Of a DNA stretch of 5,084 bases, positions 1 to 5,084 are shown piece by piece. Made by a program: the position numbers and the translations under genes. This DNA is from Bacteroidota bacterium (GTDB lineage: Bacteria > Bacteroidota > Bacteroidia > Bacteroidales > B18-G4), in NCBI GenBank assembly GCA_003648575.1, contig QMPN01000230.1, positions 1 to 5,084 on the forward strand, written 5' to 3'. Positions within the stretch are counted from its first letter, which is position 1; the number at the start of each line of letters is the position of its first letter. The notes beneath the pieces were generated by a model, which searched no databases, was not told the origin of the DNA, and saw only the letters and a list, made by a program, of their open reading frames with translations.

Positions 1-247
1 TTGCGGATCACTATTGCCTGAAGATATTGGCATGGAGGTGGTGTTTGGCCAAAAACAAAATGGTAGGATGAAAGATGTACTTTTTTCAAAACCACTGAAA
101 CTGGGAAGCTCATCGGGGGAAACAGCAACTTTCAGTTGTGAATTTGGTATTGAACATGCCGGTGCCCTTGATTATGGGATCAGGATGCATCCGGCAAACC
201 CACAGATACCATATAAACTGGATACAGGCCTGGTAAGGTGGATATAA
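1..247 (+). CDS. Alpha-glucan (glycogen/maltodextrin) phosphorylase family protein, C-terminal fragment
   Basis: The reading frame is open from base 2 and ends at TAA 245-247, giving 81 residues of a protein whose start lies outside the window. The fragment has the order seen at the end of Bacteroidota alpha-glucan family phosphorylases (GT35-like): an MEVVFGQKQNG beta strand, a KPLKLGSSSGE turn, then G-A-L-D-Y-G-I-R-M-H-P-A-N-P and a terminal LVRWI. These proteins cleave alpha-1,4-glucan with phosphate to release glucose-1-phosphate in the cytoplasm, and in this phylum they may be fused to a glycogen-synthase-like domain. The catalytic and pyridoxal-phosphate lysine region is upstream and cannot be checked. 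The family call rests on recalled C-terminal similarity only. The TTG at 14 is an internal codon, not the start. fabG follows after 91 bp with its own likely promoter, so a shared operon is doubtful. Confidence 0.75.
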   Translation, partial: CGSLLPEDIGMEVVFGQKQNGRMKDVLFSKPLKLGSSSGETATFSCEFGIEHAGALDYGIRMHPANPQIPYKLDTGLVRWI

Positions 248-274
248 TAGCCGGCTCTTTTATGAAAAATGCCA

Positions 275-296
275 ATGTCACAATAGCAAGTGACAT
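275..296. other. Short inverted repeat between the phosphorylase and fabG
   Basis: ATGTCA (275-280) and TGACAT (291-296) are perfect 6-bp inverted arms around a 10-nt loop, followed by GCTTTTGTT. It could be a weak terminator for the phosphorylase gene (short A/T-rich stem, then four T) or an operator-like site just upstream of the fabG -7 box at 305-312. A stem this short can occur by chance, so no role is firmly assigned. Confidence 0.25.
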
Positions 297-304
297 GCTT
301 TTGT

Positions 305-312
305 TATCTTTG
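305..312 (+). promoter_or_regulatory. Probable Bacteroidota sigma-ABfr-type -7 box for fabG
   Basis: TATCTTTG matches the Bacteroidota -7 consensus TAnnTTTG exactly. It lies 26 bp before the fabG ATG, which would leave a leader of roughly 20 nt that is almost all A and T and has no Shine-Dalgarno sequence, as is usual in this phylum. No clear TTTG -33 element is seen at the expected distance of about 19-23 bp upstream, so the call rests on the -7 match and its position. Confidence 0.45.
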
Positions 313-338
313 AAAATATTAGTTAAAAAATAATATCT

Positions 339-1091
339 ATGAAATTACTCGAAGGAAAGACTGCACTGATCACAGGAGCATCGAGAGGCATAGGCAAAGC
401 AATTGCCCTGAGGTTTGCTACACACGGTGCCGATGTTGTATTTTCTGACCTGGTCAGGGATGAAAATATGGAAGCCCTGGAAAAAGAACTTGCTGCACTT
501 GGTGTACAAGGGAAAGGATTTGCCTCAGATGCTTCCTCTTTACAACAAAGCGAACAACTTGTTGCGGATGTTCTGTCCGAATTTGGTAACATCGACATCC
601 TGGTCAACAACGCCGGTATTACCCGTGACGGATTGCTTATGCGTATGGAGGAGGAAGACTGGGATATCATTATGGCAGTGAATCTGAAATCTGTATTTAA
701 CCTCACTAAAGCTATTCACCGGTCAATGCTGAAGCAAAGAAGCGGGTCGATCATAAATATGAGTTCAGTTGTTGGTGTTAGCGGAAATGCAGGACAATCA
801 AACTACTCTGCATCAAAGGCGGGGATCTTAGGATTCACTAAATCCCTTTCCAAAGAGTTGGGCTCAAGAAACATACGTTGCAATGCAATTGCTCCCGGAT
901 TTATTGAAACTGAGATGACAGCATCATTGGATGATGATGTAAGGGATGATTGGATCAAGGAGATACCTTTGCGCAGGGGCGGTACTCCTGAAGATGTTGC
1001 AGATGTTTGCGTGTTTCTGGCAAGCGACCTCTCAGCCTATGTCACAGGCCAGGTTATCAGTGTATGTGGAGGTATGAACTATAGTGCCTGA
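339..1091 (+). CDS. fabG: 3-oxoacyl-[acyl-carrier-protein] reductase (SDR family)
   Basis: This 250-residue protein is a complete classical short-chain dehydrogenase/reductase of normal FabG length (about 245-250). FabG reduces 3-oxoacyl-ACP to 3-hydroxyacyl-ACP in the cytoplasmic type II fatty acid elongation cycle. Visible motifs are the Rossmann glycine motif TGASRGIG (12-19), NNAG (90-93), and the catalytic tetrad N115, S143, Y156 and K160 in YSASK. PGFIETEM (about 187-194) is the substrate-loop entry, and the protein ends in a GGMN-containing tail. N-terminal MKLLEGKTALITG fits the Bacteroidota form and fixes the ATG at 339; its leader is A/T-rich with no Shine-Dalgarno. D37, at the end of beta strand 2, is a residue often tied to NADH use, while R16 is often tied to NADPH, so coenzyme preference is open. 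A role in another SDR reaction is less likely, because the whole length follows the FabG pattern. No acpP or fabF lies nearby. Confidence 0.93.
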   Translation: MKLLEGKTALITGASRGIGKAIALRFATHGADVVFSDLVRDENMEALEKELAALGVQGKGFASDASSLQQSEQLVADVLSEFGNIDILVNNAGITRDGLLMRMEEEDWDIIMAVNLKSVFNLTKAIHRSMLKQRSGSIINMSSVVGVSGNAGQSNYSASKAGILGFTKSLSKELGSRNIRCNAIAPGFIETEMTASLDDDVRDDWIKEIPLRRGGTPEDVADVCVFLASDLSAYVTGQVISVCGGMNYSA

Positions 1092-1176
1092 TCCGTTTAA
1101 GGCATATATTATTCAATCCCGATACTATTGGAGCTATTCCCTGGTTATTATTTTATCCTGAAAAACATACAGATTA

Positions 1177-3282
1177 TTGGATTTTAACATCATCACCGGC
1201 TTTCCTTCCTGGTACATATTACTTTGTATCCTGGCCGGTATTGTGGCTTCCATGGTGTTATATTTTCGTGAAAACAAGAATGAATTTCCTGTATGGGTGA
1301 AAAGGCTTTTGGGAGTCAGCAGGTTTGTCCTTGTAACATTGATCGCCTTTCTGTTGCTCTCACCATTACTCAGGCTGAGCAGCCGTACAGTGGAAAAACC
1401 CATCATCGTTGTTGCGCAGGATAACAGCATGTCGGTGGTGCTCAATGATGACTCTTCCTACTACAGAAATGAATATCTAACTTCGCTTAATCATCTTATT
1501 GAAAGGCTGAGCGAGGACTATGAAGTCAGGCTGTTTACCTTCGGTGATGAGGTAATACCATTGACTACAGCATATTTTGATACGCTGGGTTTCGATAAGC
1601 GTGAGACCGACATCTCCTCATTATTCGAAATGATGGATATCAGGTTTGTGAACAGGAACCTCGGGGCAATGATAATTGCTACCGACGGAATCTTTAATAA
1701 GGGCTTCAACCCGCTATATCAGGCGTCCGGTGTATCCTGTCCGGTATATACCCTTGCACTGGGTGATACCTCCGTAAGAAGAGATGCCTTTTTAAAGCGT
1801 GTATTATATAACAGGATTGCATTTCAGGGCAACGATTTTCCTGTCGAGATCATTCTTAATGCTCAGAAAATGCCCGGTGCAACTGTCAGCCTGAGCCTTT
1901 CCGAAGGTGGAAAAAATATTGAAAAACGGCAGATCCTGGTAGAAGGTGATAATTTCTCAAGAACGCTCAGGCTGAACATGGCTGCCAATGAAGCCGGCAC
2001 ACATCATTACGTATTAAGGATAAGATCGAACAAAGATGAGGTGACACTGGAAAATAACCGCTATGACCTCTTTGTGGAAGTACTTGAATCAAAACAGAAG
2101 ATATTGATCCTTGCTAATTCACCCCATCCCGACATCAGTGCACTCAAGGAAGCCGTTAGCAGCAATATCAATTATGAGGTGGATGACATGCTGATCGATG
2201 AGTTCGCGGGCCCGTTGGATGGCTACAGCCTGGTGATCCTGCATCAGCTGCCTTCTGTCTCACCGGTTTCGCCGGGATTGATGAACAGGCTTAAAAGGGC
2301 GGAAGTACCGCTTCTTTTTATTCTGGGTGAACAAACAAGTTTCATCTCTTTTAACCGGCTTAACTCAGGCATACAGGTTCATCCCTATAACAATAGAGGA
2401 ATGAATGAGGTGCAGGCCACATTGAATAAAGCATTCATCACCTTTAATGTTAGTGATGAGCTTGCCGGCCTTATGCCATTTTTGCCTCCTCTGAATACAC
2501 CTTTTGCCAGATATAATGTTGCCAATTCGGCCAGAGTGTTGTTTTATCAGAAAATTGGCGATATCGGGAGCAGCGATCCTTTGTGGGTACTGCAAAGCGG
2601 CAGAAGCATAAAAAGCGGTGTGATCGCAGGCACGGGGATATGGAAATGGCGGATGAAAAGCTGGCTGATCACCGGTGATCATCAGGCCTTCAACGATATC
2701 ATTAACAAGAGTATTCAGTTCCTTGCTGTGAATGACGATAAACGGCAATTCCGTGTCGGTGCACTTCAGCGATTTCCTGAAAATACACCCGTTACCATCG
2801 ATGCGGAGTTATACAATGAAAGCTTTGAACCTTTCAATGTGCCCGATGTTAATATGGAGATCAAAGACGGGGATGGAAATACCTACGAATATATTTTCAG
2901 CAGGACCGGCGAAGCCTATACCCTTAATGCCGGTGGATTGGGTGTAGGTATTTATACCTATAAAGCTGTTACACGTATCGAGGAGACGGTATTCATAGAT
3001 AATGGTGGTTTTGTCATTACTCCGGTTGTAACGGAAAAGATATCTTTACGGGCGGCACATGATCTTCTGGCAGAGCTGTCTGATATGAAAGATGGCCGGA
3101 TGCTCAATGTTGCACAGATGGACAGCATTCCCGGATTGCTGGATCAAAGGGGGGATGTTAAGCCACTTATACATGCAGAAAAGAAATACATCGAATTCAT
3201 TGATATCTGGTGGGTGCTGGTCATAATACTGGTACTGCTCGGTCTTGAATGGTTCATAAGAAAATGGAGCGGGAGTTACTAA
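1177..3282 (+). CDS. Membrane-anchored VWA domain protein with C-terminal transmembrane helix
   Basis: This 701-residue protein has two N-terminal membrane helices (about 11-30 and 46-66), a large soluble part, and a final helix (about 677-694). The soluble part begins with a von Willebrand factor A domain (about 75-200) that retains a full metal-ion-dependent adhesion site: DNSMS (D82, S84, S86), T144 in ETDISS and D170 in ATDG. Next come a beta-rich, Ig-like stretch (about 205-302) and an alpha/beta region from 307 (KILILANSPHPD; YSLVILHQLP) that resembles the glutamine-amidotransferase-like fold of related proteins but shows no obvious catalytic cysteine. A further beta-rich stretch spans about 525-620. 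The start is TTG: an in-frame TGA lies at 1159-1161, and the next ATG (residue 26) would cut the first helix. Homologues in Bacteroidota begin at the same point, as far as I recall. Its molecular function is unknown; an envelope assembly or protein-interaction role is inference. Its stop overlaps the next gene's ATG. Confidence 0.85.
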   Translation: MDFNIITGFPSWYILLCILAGIVASMVLYFRENKNEFPVWVKRLLGVSRFVLVTLIAFLLLSPLLRLSSRTVEKPIIVVAQDNSMSVVLNDDSSYYRNEYLTSLNHLIERLSEDYEVRLFTFGDEVIPLTTAYFDTLGFDKRETDISSLFEMMDIRFVNRNLGAMIIATDGIFNKGFNPLYQASGVSCPVYTLALGDTSVRRDAFLKRVLYNRIAFQGNDFPVEIILNAQKMPGATVSLSLSEGGKNIEKRQILVEGDNFSRTLRLNMAANEAGTHHYVLRIRSNKDEVTLENNRYDLFVEVLESKQKILILANSPHPDISALKEAVSSNINYEVDDMLIDEFAGPLDGYSLVILHQLPSVSPVSPGLMNRLKRAEVPLLFILGEQTSFISFNRLNSGIQVHPYNNRGMNEVQATLNKAFITFNVSDELAGLMPFLPPLNTPFARYNVANSARVLFYQKIGDIGSSDPLWVLQSGRSIKSGVIAGTGIWKWRMKSWLITGDHQAFNDIINKSIQFLAVNDDKRQFRVGALQRFPENTPVTIDAELYNESFEPFNVPDVNMEIKDGDGNTYEYIFSRTGEAYTLNAGGLGVGIYTYKAVTRIEETVFIDNGGFVITPVVTEKISLRAAHDLLAELSDMKDGRMLNVAQMDSIPGLLDQRGDVKPLIHAEKKYIEFIDIWWVLVIILVLLGLEWFIRKWSGSY

Positions 3283-3284
3283 TG
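3271..3284 (+). promoter_or_regulatory. Ribosome binding site and TAATG coupling junction
   Basis: GGGAG at 3271-3275 sits six bases before ATG 3282-3284, and the TAA stop of the VWA gene (3280-3282) shares one base with that ATG. This decides the protease start: two earlier in-frame ATGs (3249 and 3264) would add an 11- or 6-residue extension inside the VWA gene. It also suggests translational coupling, with terminating ribosomes restarting on the protease. Confidence 0.65.
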
Positions 3285-4523
3285 GCAGAATTTATCTTCT
3301 ATATTATTATTGCGATCCTGGTGTTCGATTATATTCTCGAGCGCCTTCTTGATTACCTTAACAGCAGGCTCTGGAGCTACGACCTTCCTGTTGAGCTGCA
3401 GGGCATCTATGATGCCGGGAAATACAGGAAGTCACAAGACTATACACGTACAAATACCCGGTTTTCAATATACTCTGATACAGTGTCATTTGTTGCAATG
3501 ATGCTGATGCTCCTGCTGGGAGGCTTTGCATTTTTGGATAGTTCGGTATGGTCGGTCACCACGAATCCTATTCTTATGTCGCTGATGTTTTTCGGCATCC
3601 TGGCCCTTGCGTCTGATTTGATCGGATTGCCATTTTCCATCTATGGAACTTTTGTGATCGAGGAAAAGTTTGGCTTTAACAGGACCACCGCCAGGACATA
3701 CATCATGGATAAGGTAAAGGGTTTACTCCTGTCTGCCCTGATCGGGGGTGGGCTGCTCTCGTTAATAGTCTGGATCTTTATGATGACAGGCCCCTGGTTC
3801 TGGCTGATTGCCTGGGGTGTGATCACAGCCTTTACACTTTTTATGTTCATGTTTTATTCCAACCTGATAGTTCCCCTGTTCAACAAGCAAACGCCCCTCG
3901 ACGAAGGGCCGCTCAGGGATGCCATCGAAGGCTTCTCTGTCAGGGTAGGTTTCAAGCTAAAGAATATTTATGTGATCGATGGTTCCAAAAGGAGCAGCAA
4001 GGCAAATGCATATTTTACCGGCCTGGGCGCCAAAAAGAGGGTGGTGCTTTATGATACACTTATCGATGAACACAGCACGGAGGAGCTGGTTGCCGTCCTG
4101 GCGCATGAGATCGGCCATTATAAGAAGAAACACACGATTGCAGGTGTGATAATTTCGATTCTTCAGACCGGGCTGATGTTGTTTATTCTGTCATTGTTCA
4201 TTGACAAGCCGGTTCTGTCGGAGGCCTTAGGGGCAGAGCATCCCAGCTTTCATATGAGCTTGATCGCGTTTGGATTATTATATTCTCCCCTCTCGTTGAT
4301 CCTTGGAATGCTGGGCAATACGCTGTCGCGAAAGAATGAATATGCTGCCGACCGCTATGCAGGAGTGAATTACAATTCCGAAGCCCTGGCCGAGGCACTA
4401 AAGAAGCTATCTGTTAATAACCTGAGCAACCTGCGCCCACATCCTGTTTATGTATTCTTCTATTATTCCCATCCGCCATTGCTGAAACGGCTGGAGGCGT
4501 TGAAGAAGATTGGTGCCGGGTAA
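3282..4523 (+). CDS. Ste24-like M48 family integral membrane zinc metalloprotease
   Basis: This 413-residue protein matches the CAAX-prenyl-protease-1 (Ste24/HtpX-superfamily) layout: an N-terminal membrane region and a C-terminal M48 peptidase domain. Likely helices are near 3-19, 68-86, 96-120, 147-168, 172-197, 284-307 and 325-346, about seven as in Ste24. Zinc ligands are visible: H275 and H279 with catalytic E276 in HEIGH, and E353 in SRKNEYAAD. A conserved YSHPPLLKRL follows at 395-404. The family cleaves peptides within or near the membrane; since bacteria generally lack protein prenylation, the natural substrate is probably a misfolded or regulated membrane protein, but this is inference. 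ATG 3282 is preferred over 3249 because GGGAG is correctly spaced and family members begin close to this MAEFIFYII segment. The gene overlaps the VWA gene by one base and is followed directly by repeats with no clear intrinsic terminator. Confidence 0.9.
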   Translation: MAEFIFYIIIAILVFDYILERLLDYLNSRLWSYDLPVELQGIYDAGKYRKSQDYTRTNTRFSIYSDTVSFVAMMLMLLLGGFAFLDSSVWSVTTNPILMSLMFFGILALASDLIGLPFSIYGTFVIEEKFGFNRTTARTYIMDKVKGLLLSALIGGGLLSLIVWIFMMTGPWFWLIAWGVITAFTLFMFMFYSNLIVPLFNKQTPLDEGPLRDAIEGFSVRVGFKLKNIYVIDGSKRSSKANAYFTGLGAKKRVVLYDTLIDEHSTEELVAVLAHEIGHYKKKHTIAGVIISILQTGLMLFILSLFIDKPVLSEALGAEHPSFHMSLIAFGLLYSPLSLILGMLGNTLSRKNEYAADRYAGVNYNSEALAEALKKLSVNNLSNLRPHPVYVFFYYSHPPLLKRLEALKKIGAG

Positions 4524-4524
4524 A

Positions 4525-4540
4525 GGATTCATTGTTCATT
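4525..4540 (+). repeat. GGATTyATTGTyCATT motif, copy 1
   Basis: This 16-nt element begins one base after the protease stop codon and differs at one position from the copy at 4876-4891 (T for C in the TyC). It marks the left edge of the repeat mosaic, so the mosaic abuts the coding sequence with no unique 3' untranslated region. Confidence 0.6.
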
Positions 4541-4545
4541 GTCCC

Positions 4546-4561
4546 TGCCTGCCGGCAGGCA
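4546..4561. repeat. Perfect 16-bp palindrome TGCCTGCCGGCAGGCA
   Basis: The two 8-nt halves are exact reverse complements, so the stretch reads the same on both strands and could fold into a six-pair stem with a CCGG loop. It lies 23 bp after the protease stop. It is not followed by a T run (ATTCGGTATT comes next), so it is not a typical intrinsic terminator, though it could slow 3' exonucleases. Its G/C richness contrasts with the A/T-rich surroundings. Confidence 0.7.
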
Positions 4562-4573
4562 TTCGGTATTCTA

Positions 4574-4660
4574 CATGTACCCTGTACCATTTTGCATGTC
4601 CCCCGTCCCCCGTCCCCTGTACCCTGCACCCCGTACCATTTTTCATGTACCATGTACCAT
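4574..4660 (+). repeat. Degenerate heptanucleotide tandem tract (GTACCAT / GTCCCCC type), copy 1
   Basis: The G that opens each GTaCC-like unit falls at 4577, 4584, 4598, 4605, 4612, 4619, 4626, 4633, 4647 and 4654, so every interval is 7 or 14 bases. Unit forms include GTACCCT, GTACCAT, GTCCCCC, GTCCCCT and GCACCCC; where an interval is 14, the middle unit is a T-rich form such as TTTGCAT. The consensus GTACCAT has no stop codon in any of six frames when repeated, which explains the long open frames here. Confidence 0.75.
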
Positions 4661-4665
4661 TTGCC

Positions 4666-4713
4666 ACCTTCGAATATCGTGCAATCGTGCAATCTCCTCA
4701 ATCGTGCAATTTT
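4666..4713 (+). repeat. 48-bp direct repeat, copy 1, built of CGTGCAAT units
   Basis: This stretch matches 4958-5005 at 46 of 48 positions. It starts with ACCTTCGAATAT, followed by CGTGCAAT at 4678-4685, 4686-4693 and 4703-4710, with a 9-nt CTCCTCAAT variant between the second and third. The two copies are 292 bp apart, which is not a multiple of three, so their shared sequence is read in different frames. That argues against coding. Confidence 0.8.
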
Positions 4714-4719
4714 ATTGCC

Positions 4720-4750
4720 GTCCCGGATGGTACCGGATTTATTGTCCATT
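4720..4750 (+). repeat. Degenerate hairpin remnant plus GGATTyATTGTyCATT copy 2
   Basis: GTCCCGGATGGTACC at 4720-4734 resembles the GGTCCCTATGGGACC hairpin at 4861-4875 but with broken pairing. It is followed by ACCGGATTTATTGTCCATT (4732-4750), which matches 4873-4891 at 18 of 19 positions. It is best read as a decayed or partial copy of the hairpin edge seen further on. Confidence 0.5.
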
Positions 4751-4800
4751 CGACATTTGATATTCCCCATGTAATATATTTTATTTTTTTATTTAATGAT

Positions 4801-4875
4801 ATTGTTGCACCCCTACAGGGTGCTGAAAATCAACCTAATTATAATTTTCTATCGACATCTGGTCCCTATGGGACC
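4801..4875 (-). repeat. Two-hairpin module, copy 1 (inverted)
   Basis: Read on the minus strand, the module is a 15-nt hairpin (GGTCCC-ATA-GGGACC), then AGATGTCGATAG, a 24-nt A/T-rich spacer, and a second hairpin AGCACCCTGTAGGGG ending TGCAACAA. On the + strand, the second hairpin stem is GCACCC 4807-4812 with GGGTGC 4818-4823, and the first is 4861-4866 with 4870-4875. All twelve stem pairs are intact. The same arrangement recurs in the opposite orientation at 5012-5084. Confidence 0.75.
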
Positions 4876-4891
4876 GGATTCATTGTCCATT
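4876..4891 (+). repeat. GGATTyATTGTyCATT motif, copy 3
   Basis: This 16-nt motif lies directly against the first hairpin of module copy 1, as copy 2 lies against the decayed hairpin at 4720-4734. The repeated adjacency suggests that hairpin and motif were duplicated as one piece. Confidence 0.55.
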
Positions 4892-4901
4892 TTACATTTT
4901 T

Positions 4902-4948
4902 CATGTACCGTGTACCATTTTCATGTACCATTTTGCATGTACCATATG
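4902..4948 (+). repeat. Degenerate heptanucleotide tract (GTACCAT type), copy 2
   Basis: CATGTACC, GTGTACC, CATGTACC and CATGTACC units place the marker G at 4905, 4912, 4925 and 4939, spacings of 7, 13 and 14. T-rich fillers (ATTTT, ATTTTG) separate the units as in the first tract. One 13-base interval shows a single-base slip. The tract is shorter than copy 1 and lacks its C-rich GTCCCCC core. Confidence 0.65.
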
Positions 4949-4957
4949 CCATTTGCA

Positions 4958-5005
4958 ACCTTCGAATATCGTGCAATCGCTCAATCTCCTCAATCGTGCA
5001 ATTTT
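4958..5005 (+). repeat. 48-bp direct repeat, copy 2
   Basis: This matches 4666-4713 at 46 of 48 positions. The only differences are the two bases that turn the second CGTGCAAT unit into CGCTCAAT. As in copy 1, the 48-mer follows the heptanucleotide tract and is followed within a few bases by a hairpin, so both occurrences keep the order heptamers, 48-mer, hairpin. Confidence 0.8.
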
Positions 5006-5011
5006 TATGCT

Positions 5012-5084
5012 GGCCCTGTAAGGGCCCGATGTCGATAGCAGGGGATTGTTATTATAATATTAGCACCCTGTAGGGGCGCGACAA
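5012..5084 (+). repeat. Two-hairpin module, copy 2
   Basis: A hairpin GGCCCT-GTA-AGGGCC (5012-5026) is followed by CGATGTCGATAG, a 23-nt spacer, and AGCACCCTGTAGGGG ending CGCGACAA at the window edge. Against copy 1 (on the minus strand), the GATGTCGATAG linker and the second hairpin core are identical. The first stem differs by two paired changes (T-A to C-G, and C-G to T-A), which keep it foldable. The second stem has one A/C mismatch. The element may continue past the window. Confidence 0.75.

Noticed and set aside
323..706. Minus-strand open frame of 127 codons opposite fabG
   Set aside because: It lies wholly opposite the well-supported fabG gene, is serine-rich as expected for an antisense shadow, and shows no recognisable motif.
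1123..1130. TACTATTG as a possible -7 box for the VWA gene
   Set aside because: It has one mismatch to TAnnTTTG and only a poor -33 candidate (TTTA at 1096-1099) at a long spacing. It is too weak to call, though a promoter in this 85-bp gap is not excluded.
2365..2748. Minus-strand open frame of 127 codons inside the VWA gene
   Set aside because: It is antisense to a continuous 701-residue protein with coherent domains and has no family resemblance of its own.
4546..4561. Intrinsic terminator of the protease gene
   Set aside because: The stem is strong but no T run follows, and the centre of the palindrome leaves only a tight CCGG loop. It is retained as a palindrome only.
4780..4792. T-rich run (TTTTATTTTTTTA) as the tail of a terminator
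   Set aside because: No G/C-rich stem precedes it on the + strand within the needed distance. On the minus strand it reads as an A run after the two-hairpin module, not a T run.
4666..5005. CRISPR array
   Set aside because: Repeats of different kinds are nested and overlapping, the 48-mer occurs only twice 292 bp apart, and there are no regular unique spacers or cas genes.
4801..5084. Insertion sequence or MITE with terminal inverted repeats
   Set aside because: The inverted modules could pass for terminal repeats, but no transposase frame lies between them, no target site duplication can be checked because the right end is the window edge, and the interior shares repeats with sequence outside the pair.

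Overview
The window looks like a chromosomal segment from a member of the Bacteroidota, probably an uncultured or environmental Bacteroidales-like lineage. Four things point that way: the ending of the alpha-glucan phosphorylase, the FabG N-terminus and its C-terminal VCGGMN ending, the form of the Ste24-like protease, and A/T-rich leaders with little Shine-Dalgarno sequence plus an exact TAnnTTTG promoter box. All genes are on the + strand.

Layout. Bases 1-247 hold the last 81 codons of an alpha-glucan (glycogen) phosphorylase-type protein. A 91-bp gap (248-338) carries a small inverted repeat and a Bacteroidota-type -7 box just before fabG (339-1091), a complete 3-oxoacyl-ACP reductase with all catalytic residues. 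After 85 bp comes a large membrane-anchored von Willebrand factor A (VWA) protein (1177-3282, TTG start). Its stop codon overlaps the ATG of a Ste24-like M48 membrane metalloprotease (3282-4523). The VWA and protease genes are almost certainly co-translated. Whether fabG shares their transcript cannot be told from the sequence.

From base 4524 to the end (561 bp) I see no credible gene. The stretch is a mosaic of repeats: a perfect 16-bp palindrome; a degenerate heptanucleotide (GTACCAT-like) tandem tract in two places; a 48-bp direct repeat in two copies, itself built of about 8-bp CGTGCAAT units; a GGATTyATTGTyCATT motif in three copies, the first starting one base after the protease stop codon; and a two-hairpin module of about 75 bp present twice in opposite orientation, whose first stem differs between copies by two compensatory base-pair changes. 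The long overlapping open frames here follow from the repeats lacking stop codons and are not genes.

The genes themselves are conventional: storage polysaccharide breakdown, fatty acid synthesis and an envelope VWA/protease pair. The part worth a second look is the 3' repeat mosaic, which resembles a REP/BIME-like interspersed element more than any named system. No CRISPR array, tRNA, rRNA or transposase is visible.
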